64,000 nt of DNA from Neckera pumila (GCA_963969595.1 OZ018414.1:14615660-14679659), one strand, 5' to 3'. Counted from the stretch's first letter, positions 8,885 to 21,963 are shown. Notes: generated by a model not told the origin, from the letters alone. Numbers and translations: made by a program.

Positions 8885-11800
8885 TTACCATGTTGAAGCC
8901 ACCATGGTGTTGAGACTGTGAGGTAGGGACCTGGTACGAGAATGAGTTGGCGACATGTTGCCTGAAGACATTGTTGTGTCTGTAGCGCCTCCCGAAAGCC
9001 CGCTTGCAAATATGTCTGGTACCGCTCCAATGCTTGATTCGCCTTGGTGACGGTCATAGCCAGAGGAGGGTGCATTCTGTAGTCAAGTTTCACTACCATG
9101 AATTTTCAGAGCTAGCAAAACTGATAGATGCTTTCAGTAATCAATCTCCATGTTTGTTCAAATGGCAGGTTTTCGTGACATTGGTGCAGTTTCAGTTGCC
9201 CAACGAAAACCTCTAAATAGTCCTAATTTTTAGAGGTCTGGGCACAATTTTAGCACTCTGAATTGTGCCATTTTTATGGACGGCATAATATGATCATAGC
9301 ATTTGGCTTCTTTAGAAGAAGAAATTAATGGCTTTGAGAGCACGTACCGGCTGGAGGTGTTGCGTCTGTTGTTGCATTTGATGCTGTTGCTGCTGTTGGA
9401 AGATTTGCCGAAGCCTTTGCAGTTCTTTCTGTAGAGCCTCGTTATGTGCTGTTGGTCACGACATCAAGCCATTAATTAGTGTTGCTACTTCTAACATTCT
9501 ACAGCTTCAGAGCAGCGCACCTTCAAATTACAATCAACACTCACATTGTTCAAGCTTGGTCACGAAATCACTCCTCTCAAAGCATGAGCTCTCATACTTC
9601 TATCAAATTATTTTATTAATTACTGTTCCTGCTTGTAACTCACCAACATAATAGTCATTCTATATCTTCAAAATCAGTGCACCCTTTCTAGTTACAACTA
9701 GCACATTTCATTGCACCGTTCAAGCTTAGTCATGAAGCGACTCATGAGCAATCATGCGCATTTACGCTCATACCATTTCCTTTTAAGATGTCACAACCGT
9801 CCTTGCTAGTACCTTTATGTAAAGCATGAGAGAAAGGATATTCTAAAGTCTTTAATTCAGAGCATCACGGCGAATTTCGAGGTTATAAAAATGTTAAGAA
9901 CTTAATGCCAGGGTGAAGCCATGAACTGCAAATTCGTTAAAACTGGCAGAATTCAACTACTTTGGCACTAATCAGGCCGTAGCTCAGACCTCAAACGTAA
10001 ATCTATAACAGTCCTAGATTTTAGAGCTCTGTGCAGACGAATATCACGATATCAGAATCGAGCCACTTTAACGAAATTGACAACCATGAGCATTAACAAA
10101 CAGATCCATGAACTGAAAATCATGATATTATATGAAATCAAGCTACAGAGCACCTTGAATTGGTTCAATTCTGAAAGATGAAAGCTGGGGTTGGGGGTTT
10201 AGGGTATAAGGCTTAGTGCTTACCGTCCTTGAAGCGTTGGCCCTGCAGCAGAGCAGCCATCTTCTGCTTGACGGTGTTGTTGTCGACATTGAGAACAGCT
10301 CTGCGATGCTCAAAGAAAGCCACTTGGGGCGCCATGGTGGACACTTCGGACTGCAAGGTCGTCACACTCCTCTCCAGCTCTGAAATGTACTGCAGCTTGC
10401 GCACTCGTGAACGCTGGGCTGACTGTCGGTTAGCCAATATTCTGTAAACCACAAAAACAATGAAAAAGTCCATGTTATTAGTGTTCAGGAATACTGTAGT
10501 TAATTTTTCAAAATGGCAAAATTTCTAGCGAGTTTGGCTCTTGTAGTGCTGACCCAAAATGATCTCTCCAGTGAGCTCTATTGAGTGAGCTCCCAATTAA
10601 AGCACACTCTTACATATTGATTGAAATGCTAAATCCCTAAGCCCCCGGAAGTCCATAGTTTAGATGATTTAGAGTCCTTCAGAGTACTTCATTGTGGTGT
10701 TTCGAACAAATAACTTCTCACTCATCCAAACTAATGATTGAATCTTTTCAAAAAAGACTCCTACCTTTGCTACCAATTCGATGAAACTCAGGAAAACGAA
10801 AACATTTAAACCAAGATGTAAGCAAGAAAATGACAAAATTCAAAAAACAACCTTATCAATTAATTTTCTTACCATTTCTCGCATTTAGGATCCAGACTCA
10901 TATGAAGGACCCGCCATATGCACACAATATAGCAACCAAAGGACTTCTCTTAAAACATATATCAATCTTTAGCTTACCGTTTGGCTCGTTTGGGGTCCAG
11001 ACTGGAGTCCAGTCCCGCCAATGCGGCCTGCAGCTCGGTTTTGGAGAACGTTTGGGGGACGCCGCCCTCGTGGTCTCCGGAGCTTTGCACATCCGGGTCG
11101 CTCTTGTACTTGCCCAGCCCGCCTTTGAGATCCTCGTTCGACACTTCGCTGGCCACGCTGTTGCTGTCAGACGGCGTCGCGGGGTCAGCAGTGGCAGGCT
11201 TCATTCGAGCCCTCTCCGAAGCCCAAGCGTTGTCACTGCCAGCAGAAAAGAACCCATAATAGAACCACCTTTAGGGTTAGGGCTTAGGGTTTTCATTGTC
11301 GAACATGGGCAACAGCTGATCTTTCTTCTTCTAGTTTACCAAGCAACACAAGCTTAGAAAACGTGAAAATACAAGGTTCCTCGTTATGAAAATAACATCC
11401 CTCGCCAGCCACTCTCCTCACTCAGCATGTTATTTCTCACAAGAAGTGTTGTACAAACTTAAGACACAAACTCGAACAAATGTGGAGAACTTGTTAAGTG
11501 GAAACTCCACTGTCCATCAAGCCTCTGAAAGGAAGTTCTAAACAGATAATTAAGTCCTGAAGAAATAGTGTAATACTTGTCGAAGTCGAGAGAGCCGGCA
11601 CCGGAATGGCCCCCCGAATGCAGGGAAGCCACACTTCGAGACTCGAAGTCATCATCTTCATCCTCAATCATCTTGGAGAAGCTGCTGTTGCCGTCCCAAA
11701 AGCTGCTGAATGCCATGGACTCACTTGCGGACCGACGATGCATCCCTCGTTTCAAAGGGCCTTCAGACGGGGCGTCCATGATTCCTTCCGTCCAAGTAGC

Positions 11801-13218
11801 TTGTGTCTACACATAACAACAATGCTTTGAGTCCTTGAAAATATACTGTCAATGACAATAACAATTTCTCGAGGCCTTGTGAATGTACTAACAATAACAA
11901 CAACATTTCTTGAAGTCCTTGTCGATTACTGTCCATAACAACAACAATTCAACAACAATTCTTCGAGCTCTTGTCAATGTAATGTCAATTTTGCTGATTA
12001 TGACGATTCAAAATTTGTGACGTTCATCTGCAGAAAGCTCTAAAAAAATAAGGCAATTGCTGAATTTATGGAAAGGATGTATCACGTACGAGAATTGAAT
12101 CCACACTTGTATTCTGACATGACAGATTCTCCTTAACTTGAGTTTTAGTTTAGTAACCATTATTTTTCGCCGAGAAAGGTTCGATTGACTCTTTGCTATG
12201 TCATTACTGATGGCAAAATCGTAAGCCAATCCTCGAACGATCCATACAGCATAACATTCTTGAATCTTTATTAGTATGCACTCTGCACTTGGAATTACCA
12301 TCGCATCTGACATGACTTGCCCAGGTCGGTTGACATTTGGAACTTGAATTGAATTCCATGTTCTTCGGCTCGCGTACAACAACTCCTATTTACTATTTCC
12401 CTATTAATGCTATTAATGATAAGATAGTGAACCAACATCTAAAATTTTGATAGAGGCATTGGATCTGCATCAGAATAAAGGATTTGGATTCTTGGATGCA
12501 CAAGAGGGAGTCTAAAGGATGTTCTAGAAGGTGCATCGAACACAAAGTAGCATATTCTAAATCTAGTACAGTCCTTCCAAGCATTCTTCTACTCCCCATA
12601 TGTCAGTTAATATATGTTATTAATCGCAAAGTAGTACGCTAGCATGCCAACATTATATAACCATTTACTAGAATCAGAACAACTCATTTGGAATTTCAGG
12701 TGCAGCAGTGACCCGAAGTAAGTAACAAGTGTTCCAAGGAACAGACACGAAGTTGCACAGTTTAAATCAACCATAGTCCAAAGAAAACCCAGTGACAAGT
12801 TGTGAAAGCAATAGGATTTACTTGAGGGAGAAATCCAGCAGACGGAGTGCGCTTGTGCGTTCCAACTCGACGTCCTGCAGCACTGGAATCCCCTGCACCT
12901 ACAGCAACAAACGAACAGGAAGAATCGGCAGCTGCTGTAAGATGAGACAATTCATTTCCCCCAAATGGCAATTCAAAACTGTCAATATAAGCAATATTAT
13001 CAAAAAACAATCAATTCCAAATAAAAGTGGATGAAGTAATGAAAAAACAACTAATATTAATAGTAGAGAACAACAGATATTGACTCAATTTCTCCGTAAC
13101 ACTAACCTGCAGCACCCAGGCTTGGAAAGGAGCCTGGGCTCTTGGGCGGAAGGTGAGACGGATTCATTGGAAAGGACCAGTCCACAGCACGAGAGTCCGT
13201 TGGACCTTGGCTCGCCAT
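8885..13218 (-). CDS. Group E bZIP transcription factor (bZIP34/bZIP61-like)
   Basis: Seven minus-strand exons join in phase: 13218-13107, 12898-12822, 11806-11577, 11235-10978, 10441-10224, 9448-9348 and 9076-8885, giving 395 residues. It is a nuclear DNA-binding regulator. The basic region is ILANRQSAQRSR (227-238, N-x7-R), preceded by DPKRAKR. The zipper heptads run L248, L255, M262, F269, L276, V283, L290. Pro264 lies inside the zipper, a known feature of group E that favours heterodimers. Further family marks are LPPKSPG near the N terminus, HRRSASES in exon 3, and ALQKELQRLRQ followed by a glutamine-rich stretch after the zipper. The ATG at 13218 follows an in-frame stop. Exons 1-6 are secure. 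The last exon (63 residues, Ser/Thr-rich) was chosen because its acceptor after GACTACAG keeps phase, but neighbouring acceptors are possible. Confidence 0.88.
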
Positions 13219-13234
13219 GTTCTTGCAACAACGA

Positions 13235-13256
13235 CAGCAGCAGCAGCAGCAGCAGC
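13235..13256. repeat. CAG/CTG microsatellite just upstream of the bZIP start codon
   Basis: Seven CAG units on the plus strand (CTG in the transcript) lie about 17 bases before the ATG of the bZIP gene, so they fall in its 5' untranslated region. Such triplets are often length-polymorphic. Confidence 0.8.
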
Positions 13257-16150
13257 TTTGAGAGACGACCTTGCTACAGAGATTTCTACAAAGATAATGA
13301 TTTCAACTGGGATCTCAATTGCCTGGAGTTGAGATTTGTACCACTGCACTCTGCAAGAGAGAGGTGGTGATATTCGTTAGAAGGGGCATGTTTCTGAGCG
13401 CCAACTTTGTGTACAAAGCTCCAAAAACTAAACTAGCAATCTTATAGATTTGAGGTTCCAGAGGGGCAACTAGAAAAAGAACGAACAAGTTTTGGAAATT
13501 TTGCCGTTATAACAGATGTGTAGAGAAGAAGAGAATCTACACAGTATTCAAAGCATTCTCAAGCAGTGCCAAAAAAGGAACATGTCTGGTTTGTACTTTA
13601 GGAACCTCTACAAAACAGAAATGACCTCTAAGCAGCAAAGCAAGAAAGACTTGTGAACAGGTTCTACACTATGAATCATCCCACATAGACTCTAAATTAC
13701 ATATCCAGGTCCCGAAGAGGTTGATCTCTTCATAAATACTCTAGGATTCTCTTTACTACACTCTCTCCTCAGAAGGGTTGAATGGATGAAAGATTTGGGT
13801 ACGTTCTATTTGAAGGGTGATTTCAGAGTCAGACCCAACGCAGCAGTGAGAAATACTGGACTTGAAATCACCCACACGAATCTCATATAGTTCACCCTGT
13901 TCAACCATTGATGGTTTCTATCCAAAAACACACCGACATTGTTCAAGAACATGCGGCCATTCAATCAGCAATCTCTCAAATGCTTTTCTACTCCTTGTAG
14001 AAACTTCTTCTCATCAACAAGAAAAGATAAGAATTGCACATACAAATGAACAGAAGAACGTATTCAAACTCTCTCACTGCAGATCCAGCTTGTGTTGCAG
14101 CATTTGACGTTCTCTCCTTCAATCCAAAGCTTATAAGTAGCTACAAGCTATTGCTTCAACACAAGCTACACCGACGTAACAGTGAAGTATTTTGAGTGTT
14201 GGTTGTTACTCATAAACTGAACCCTAGTCAAGCCACATCTACAGAGCCTCTCATTGCCATTAGTTTCTGGATAGATAAAAAAAAACCTTGAACTACGTCG
14301 GTTTCAACCTCATGATTTCCAAGGGTATGTATGTTTTCACAGTGTAAGGAGATTCCAGAATTATCTGAACTAGCTGGATGATTTTTTACCCTGAGCTCCA
14401 GCATTCACCCCTCACTCCATTGCATTCAAAAGATTGCACCACTTACCCTGGCTATTGAAAAACCGTAAGCTTGAGCGGCGGCTGGCAATAATTGAAGTCC
14501 AGGAAGCGCAGAATCAGATCCATGCCAGCGCCATTCATTCCTAAAACCGTCATTCAATCAACACATCCTATCCACAGAAAAAAAATGCCTTGGAGTCGCA
14601 GCTAGAGTAGGAATGGTGAATCCCTGTAAACGCGTCAGCATAATCCTCACCGACACTGCACAACCAAAACCACAGACCACTGTGAGCGCAACCAAATACC
14701 GCCAAACCACAACGAGAAACCCGGAGAACGATGATCTCGACAATGGTGCCAAATGTGCAAATGGAAGCTCTCTCTCCCTCTCTCAGCATTGCAAGGGAGA
14801 AATCACGAAACCAAGGTACCCGGATTGGAGTACCAGCTAGAACTCTCCTGTCAAAACAGAAAGAATCAGTTTGAAGTGTTGCCGCTGGCTATGGCGAGAG
14901 AATGAAACTACGTACGCCAACAACTTCGATCAAACACTTGCATTTGCTAGCTGATCCAAACCACAGCAAGATCGATCTAAGATCCAGATGCACTCCCAAA
15001 ACTACAATGCACGAGCTTGAGCATCAGCAACTAGCTGCTTGAGCTCCACCCTCACTTCTACAAGCTCTTCCGAAGCAAGCGCGCACAGAAACCACCCACA
15101 TTGCACGTACTATCTAGTACGTGATCCCAGCTGAGATCTACGATTCCGAAAGCCATCGCCCAGAAAACTCGGGCGAAAACCACACCAACTGTGACCACAT
15201 TCAAGCTCCCCAAACAAACGGATCAGGATGAGAATCAAAATCACAACGTCACCCACCTGCATCCACTGGGCTTGTTGAATGTCTCCACTCTGCACGCTCA
15301 TTCTTGCATTTAACTGAAGTTGTACTGATCTCGGATCCAGCGGTACTAGAGGCGACAAAGGATACACAACAGTCTTCGAAGAATATATCTAGCTAGTCGA
15401 GCGAGCTTGCGAAAGGTCTGCCTGTCAAAAAAGGTTCCTTGAGTTGGACCTTTTCTTTTGGAAAACCAGATCTTGTTTCCAGGAGAGGGTGACGGCAGAA
15501 ATCCGTGACGGAGGGGTCGGTCTTATAGGGAAAAGAAAAATAGTGGTACTAAGCTTAATTAGCAGAACTACTGTAACTCATTAGTGCTGCTGTTGCCTGT
15601 GCCTGCGGCTCCCCCACAACTAAGCTGGATTCCATGATTCGCCTGGCTCTCAAGCTCCTCATCAGTCCCAGAAAACATGATCCATCCTTTGTGTCGAAAT
15701 GGACAAGGTCTCACAGGCAACTGAGGCAAGGGAAAGGGAAAACATGATTCACAGGGATGCACAGGGATTCATGATTGTCATCCGAATCTGCAGGAAACGA
15801 GTGCTGGAGTGAAGGCAAAGCTGACAGGCGAGAGACAGGCATCCGTCCTATTCAGTTGCCGGTATTCTAGACACAATGAGCCCTTTTTTGACAGAGGAGG
15901 CCAGAGGAACTGAAGGCTGGTGGAGTGAATGAAGAGCCGCAGAAGGGGAGAGAAGGAGGGGTTGCAGGTTCCTCATCATCAGGGAGCATGGCCAGCAGTC
16001 CCGAGGAATTTTGCATCTCGGCAACATCCTCGGCTATCTACGGACGCTTGCAGTCCCGTGTTTGAATCCACTGATGCGAAGGAACATAACTTCCTGTGAT
16101 TCAGAACAGCCAGACCTCCATCAGTGACGATACTTCCATTCGTGTTAGGA
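13257..16150 (-). other. Upstream and leader region of the bZIP gene
   Basis: This stretch is clearly richer in G+C than the spacer beyond 16150. It contains several minus-strand short frames with good ATG contexts and splice-donor-like ends, for example 15367 down to a donor near 15256 (frame beginning MYPLSPLVPLD) and 15762-15568. They could be leader exons or upstream open reading frames of the bZIP transcript. No motif ties them to it, so no separate gene is called. Confidence 0.4.
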
Positions 16151-16535
16151 GTTAGCATTTGCTGTTATTGGTGATGTTTGGAATGTGAATCCAGTCCAAA
16201 AGTAGGTCTATATTCATTCCTCAGACCCTCAGTAATAACACTTTTTAACACCAAGTGCGAACATACCTTGGTGATTTTAATCTCTTATGTGTTATGAAGA
16301 TTTGTACTCCCCTAATATATACACTATCAAGTGGTGAGTGGTTAGTGATATGAAATGTTTAGCTCCCTACTTCATTGATTTGACTTTGATTAGTGATAAA
16401 TTTGGAGAAAATTGGAAAAAGTTGTGGGATTGAAAGAATGATGTTCAGAGTGCACTTCAAATTTTGAGGATTTTTTTGAAGCAGAGACCTAATGAAGTCA
16501 TGTGATTCATTATGAATATTCAAGCACTTCAAAAG

Positions 16536-16690
16536 TAAATACTCAATCTTTCCATCCCAAAATGATCTTTCAGTTGAACAAAATGTTTGGGATTAACGCT
16601 AAAAATAAAGTTATTTCAACCCATTTCTATATATTTTAGAAAAGTTGTTATTCATTCGCTAAATCTTCAAGAAAAAATGAAAATTTTTTA
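16536..16690. mobile_element. Stowaway-like MITE fragment
   Basis: It begins TACTCAATCTTTCCATCCCA, a decayed Stowaway terminus. It shares with 17280-17499 the segment around GTTATTCATTCGCTAAATCTTCAAG (inverted in that copy). The far end is lost. Confidence 0.45.
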
Positions 16691-16711
16691 GCAACCAAAA
16701 GACCCATTACA

Positions 16712-17082
16712 TAAATTTTGAGCCCTCCAGAGGGCTGCTTTAGATTGACAGACCAAGCCAATTCCAAGATTGGTCTGTAAATTTGAAAAAGTGCCTTGGT
16801 GAGCAATCAAATAAGCTAAATGTTTGCCAAATCAATCAAATTTTGTGGATTTTGTTTTGTTTAGTTTTTTAACATGTTTTTTAATATTGAATTTTTGTTT
16901 TTGTTTTTGTTTTGTTTTACTAATAAATTTTTAACTCGTAAAACTTGGTTCGTGCACCATAGTCAAAGCAATTTCAGCTGCACGGGAATAGGGGAAAAAA
17001 TGAATTTTTGAGCCCCCCAAAATCAAATTTTAGGGCACTTCAGAGGGTTGTGGAGCAGCCCTCCGGAAGCCTGAAATTTTCT
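16712..17082. mobile_element. Small TIR element, family P copy 2
   Basis: Inverted termini read AAATTTTGAGCCCTCCAGAG and, at the right, CCCTCCGGAAGCCTGAAATTTT. The interior matches 2198-2503 (TTTCAGCTGCACGGGAATAG and flanking blocks). It is non-coding. Confidence 0.6.
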
Positions 17083-17279
17083 CTAATGCATTTAGGGACA
17101 AAGAGAGTACAACCTTGGTGAGTAGAAGAATCTCATCAAACTAAGATAGATTCTTTCTTTCAACTAAGTTAGATGAACGATGATTCATATTTAGTAATTT
17201 CATCTTTTATTTATCTTTTATTTGTATAAATGTTATACATGTTTATGTTATTGTGAAAGTCTTATATTTTTGTAAATGT

Positions 17280-17499
17280 TACTCCCTCCATCTTTAAATA
17301 AACTTCCAATTCCTCTTAAGTTTTTTATTCCAAAATGATAATCTAGTTGCTAAAAAATGATCAATTTTATTCTTGAAGATTCAATAAATGGATAACAACT
17401 TCCTTGAAATGTTTAAAAATAGATTTTAATACCATTAATTTCAGCCTTAACTCCAAACATTTTATTCAATCAAAAGATTCTTTTGGAATGGAGGGAGTA
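17280..17499. mobile_element. Stowaway MITE (Tc1/mariner type)
   Basis: The element has classic termini: CTCCCTCCATCTTTAAATAA at the left and TTTTGGAATGGAGGGAG at the right, flanked by the TA dinucleotide on both sides (17280-17281 and 17498-17499). It is 216 bp long and non-coding. This terminus is widespread in plant genomes and supports the plant assignment. Confidence 0.85.
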
Positions 17500-19384
17500 C
17501 ATATTATTGAGATCAATTTTATAAATGTTAAGTGTTGATATTTTGTATGTGTTACAATATTGTCTGTGCCCAATCCCTAATACTTTTGGAGGGTTGGCTA
17601 TAGAGGAAGTCCTAATAGGAATTTAGGTATTTAGCAAATTGGTTGAACTTTTATACTCATTAGTTTAAGTGGAGAAAAAAATTCAAAGAGTTAACTAAAA
17701 CGTTGATCCGTTATCAGGTTGAGTTTAGCAAATTTTCTCAATTGAAGTTTCCCTAATAAAATTGGTGGTCTGAAGACCATTGTGAATGAAGAGTTTATTG
17801 GAGGTAGTTCAACTAGCTATGTCTCAAGAACAAGACATTCTTAATTCCTTATAAAAGGGTCCTTTTGATGTCCTCACAACTTGTAAAGATCCTCCAATAA
17901 TTAAATAATGAAACTTTTGCATTTTGATTGTCTACCATTTTAATCCATAAGCCCTACCAAGTCCCTTAGGAGAAGATTATCCCCAGGAGATTATTCCTTC
18001 TTTCTTCAGATTTTGGAAGTTGAAAAATTGCAAGTCAAAAATGTTATGAAATTTGGGCCAAGAAAAGGTTGTCTCCGTTTGTATTCATCCCTTTTGATTC
18101 TAAAGTTCTCCAAGTTCTCAATGTTCTCCACATTTGCTATGTTGTATATATCATCTTCAAATTCTTTGTAGTTGACATTGAAGGCTTTGAATGTTATCAA
18201 TTTATATTCTATGATGGATTTGAAGAGAAATTTGCTCCCACAATCTACATTCAAAGTTTATGGATCAATGTTATGTCAAAACAACCAACTGATGTGGCAC
18301 ATACTTGTCCACTCATTAAACCATGTAAATGTTGTAACCATTTTGATGCCTCACATTGATTTCTCTCAAATGAGCCTAGTTTGTCCTATAGAGAGATGAT
18401 TTATACATCTTGGTGCTAGTCATATCCATCTAGTAGCATTTTCTAATATAATTTTTTTGCAAAATGCTCCATCTAATTCAAAAATTGATCAGTGAACCTT
18501 GCAAATTTTTGTTAGTCAGTTGCCATGAAAGTCACATAGGGCTACCTAGGTACCTACAATCAATATGCCCTTTTCAAGAAAATTGAAAGATGTGTCCCAT
18601 GCAAAAGTGCCACTTGTTTACAATGATTACACCAGCATAGGTGTATACTTAAAAGCACAAAAATGGAAGTCAAATGCTCGCTCACTCATTAAGTGCCACA
18701 ATTCATGCAATAGATAATTGTGTGTAAATGAACCTTCCTACAAACACGCTATTTTGCCTTTCAACCAATCACAAGCATCCGAGATTACAAAAACAAAGAA
18801 TCTCAGTTATAGCTAATCCAGTGACCTCTTTGTAACCCAGAAAATTAAATAGTTTCCAATCTTGACAAAATTGCAACTCAATCCCCCATGCCAATCAAGA
18901 TGTTTTTTTCAAGTTCATATATTAGTTGCTCACTAGCTAGGAATAGTGACACCTTCTCCGAATCAAGAATTTCTCTGAAGAATGAGAAGCTATATATAGA
19001 AAAGAGGAACAAATCAGGAGCCAAAAACCATGAAGAAGGTATGACATCCCTTTTCTATTGTCTGGAGAACGAGAGTGGAGAATGCACAACAAATGTGTAG
19101 CCAATGAGGAATGTAGGATGAAGGTACAAAATGCGCACGTTGTGCGGAACACAAGGTGAAGCGTAGAACGCAAACTTTGGCACAAAAGAAAACATGAAAT
19201 GTCGAACGTGAGCTACGGAGCAGAATATTCTTGTTCTACGAAGGGTTTCCACATCCATTGTTAACGTCCGGAGAAGAATATTCTGCCAACTGGAAGCCCA
19301 CCCAAAACCGCCACGCCTCCATTCTTCAGAGAATTTCCGTATAGTGAAGAAAATGTGACTACCACTACTGATTTCATTCCAAAA
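17500..19384. other. AT-rich spacer, no gene seen
   Basis: Only short frames occur (for example around 18069-18359), with no motif and no splice partner. Between 19100 and 19330 composition becomes more balanced, without a recognisable feature. Confidence 0.4.
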
Positions 19385-19815
19385 CTAGTATGCCCTATGT
19401 CATTGCCACAGCCAAAACAAAAGGAAAAGTCATTTTTTTTAATTTTTCTATTGATACAGAAACTTTAAAAATCAATAATTTTCACACCATCATTCCAAAC
19501 GGCCACAAAACAAAGCCCGTCCACCCCTCCTCGCCAAGAGCTTTCCAACGGTACCAAAAACGTGACCAAAATCAAAGTAAAAGTAATTTTTTATTTTTTT
19601 GATCCATAAATATTTCAAAATTCAATAACTTCCGCACCGTAGGTCCAAACGCCATGAAACCAAGCCCTTGCACCCCTCCTCGCCTAGGGCTTTCTGACGA
19701 TACCAAGAACGTGGCCAAGGGACACATGGTCCGGGAGATCTCAACGTAAAAAACAAACAAAACAAAACAAAACAAAACAAAACAAAACAAACAGTCTTCA
19801 AGGTATGGGTATGGA
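19385..19815 (-). mobile_element. Helitron-like element with internally duplicated body
   Basis: On the minus strand it runs from TCCATACC (end at 19815, preceded by A) to CTAG (19385-19388, followed by T). The GC-rich core occurs twice in the same direction (about 19490-19560 and 19625-19735). The 5' half of one copy is therefore fused to a nearly complete second copy, as in a tandem pair that has lost its junction. A (TTTTG)n tract lies at 19748-19790. Confidence 0.65.
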
Positions 19816-20520
19816 TTGGATAAATCGGAAGATGCATTTGGATGATGAATGAATGAATGAATTCGTCTGAATGCTTTGCGTTTCATCCATTCTCATGGAT
19901 GTACAGAGTTCCGTCAGTGGATGACATGACAGCCAGGGGGCCTTGCAGACATGGATGAGAACTTGAGTACGTCGTCAGTGCACGTCTGGGGATGGAAACG
20001 TGTTCAGCAGATAGACTCAATGATAAGTCAGTGGTGGTTTTATTTCATGTTACTCCTCTGTTGCACCTGACTGAAATTTAATGAATGGGGACAGGATTTG
20101 ACTGACTGCACTGGAATTTAAGGAAACTGAAAGGAAAGGAAAGGATAGCAGTTGCTTCTTTGCAAAAATATGAACTAAGTTACTGTAACGGAATTGTCCA
20201 ATTCGTTCAAACAAAAAAAAATCCAAAAAAGATCTAAAAAAATAAAACTTTAAAAAAACTTTTAAAAAAAAACAAAAAAAAAGAGAAAAAAGAAAAAAAA
20301 AAGGGTAGGGTGGATTTGAGTGGGCCAATCGGTAGGGGGACTCAGTTCTATCCTCGGAGTAATGGCGCAATCTCAGTGGCACTGCCAAGGGGGTTTGTTT
20401 CATTCTTTAACCTGGAAACATGGAAACAGGTGGTGGTTGTTTTTTGGGTTTGGGAGAAGTGCTGAAGTGGCAACGTACAAGAAAAATGATGTACCTTAAT
20501 ATTGAGTATGTTCATCTATA

Positions 20521-21698
20521 CTAGTGTGTTGTGTGCCGTTGCTACAATCAAAATAAAAAGGAAGAACAATTTTTTATAGTTTTTTAACCCTAAAGGCCCA
20601 TTGTCCCCTCGGGGGATAAAATGGATTTCAGGTAGGTTCCTACAGTCTCAATATTTGTTGTAATTTTCTGAATTTTTTTGTGAAGATAGAGAATCACATT
20701 AGCTTTCCGAAAATATAATTTTTATTTCAATCGGTGCTTGGTAGCAAAAATTATGGCAGAAAAACTCCAAATTTTAGTTCAGCGGGCAGAAAAAAACCCT
20801 CACAAAATCTTTAAGTTAATTTTTTTTTTTAATTTTTTCATATAGATTTTATTTTCATCTACATGAGAAGCTTTGATTCATTCCACTTGGATTTATTATG
20901 CAAAAGTTATGGACAATCTTATTTTTTAGGCAATTAGAGCATCTTCTTGAAAAAATAACTTGTAGGATTCATTTCTGAATTCAATTTTGACAATGTAAAA
21001 AACAAACAGTTGCACAAGGTTAAGATTTCTTTCTAGAACAATCTCACCATTGAGATTAGCATATTTCAATCCTATCTTAGAGCTATTAATGATTTCATTT
21101 TTCATTCAATCTTGAACCTATTTCTCACTTAACAAATTTTTAATGAGTGAAAACAATGTGTTCCTTTTTTGAATTTTTTATCCTAGATTCTCAATTCAAT
21201 TCTTCATCATATAAAATTAGAAACTCAAAATCATTAGAGCAAAAAATTTTAAGTTAAAAAGGTTCAAAGCCAGAAAATGTAGTTGAATAAGGTGCAAAAA
21301 AATTTGATTCCTTCACTTTAAATGCAAATATCTTGCAATCTACACGGTCAAAGTTTCTAAAATTTCTTCCACACATTCTTACACTAATGTAGTACAAGAT
21401 CCTATGGTTAAATATGCAAAAAACACATTAGATTTTTTTTTGGTACTCTTTGCTATAGAAATGGCACTTTTGAATGGTTTTTGATGGAAAAGGGCTTTGG
21501 GCCTTTAGAATTTAATTCATAAAAACTTTGAAATTCAATAATTTTCACACTGTATGTCCAAGCACCATGGAACAAAGCTTGTGCACCCTTCATCGCAAAG
21601 AGCTTTTTGACGATATGAAGAACGCGACCGGGGGACACACAGTGGCTACGAGATCTCAATATAATTAACAAAACAAACAGCCAAAATTAAGGTATGGA
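20521..21698 (-). mobile_element. Helitron-like element split by a TTAA-family MITE
   Basis: The CTAG end (20521-20524) with GTGCCGTTGC lies at 20521-20583. The rest of the body, ending with the inverted TCCATACCTTAA terminus at 21698, resumes at 21512. The 932-bp TTAA element at 20584-21515 sits between the two parts. Without it the copy would be about 250 bp. Confidence 0.75.
20584..21515 (+). mobile_element. TTAA-family MITE (piggyBac-like), nested copy
   Basis: TTAA then CCCTAAAGGCCCATTGTCCC at the left, and GGGCCTTTAGAA then TTAA (21512-21515) at the right. The body matches 29628-30490 and 62355-63291 (AAAGTTATGGACAATCTT, CAATCTCACCATTGAGATTAG and the segment near CAATCTACACGGTCAAAG). 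It lies inside a Helitron-like copy, so the TTAA pair can be read as a target duplication. Confidence 0.85.
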
Positions 21699-21963
21699 TT
21701 TTGGATAGGATTTTCTTTTCAGCCACATATTTGGATGAATTTCATTTAAAATTTGCAATTTCATCTGAATTATTTTCAAAAATTGGAACAATTTAGCATC
21801 ATCATCTAATTTTCTTTCAAATTTTGTTTAGGGAGCTTGGTGCTCTCCAATTCTTTTTGGTGCTTTTAGGCATTTAAATATCTAGAAAAAAACATTGCTT
21901 GGAAAGGATGAGCCTATGACCACATTTTCAAACTTCACAATTCTACTCTCCCATTTTGCAATG

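Noticed and set aside
8885..9099. Alternative last exon frames of the bZIP gene
   Set aside because: Two other acceptors give longer or differently framed tails (for example one ending near 8833). The acceptor at 9077 was preferred because it keeps phase 0 and gives a Ser/Thr-rich tail, but this is a judgement.
13164..13349. Minus-strand frame with a poly-alanine run
   Set aside because: The alanines come from the CTG tract read in another frame. The bZIP reading starting at 13218 overlaps it and fits the family.
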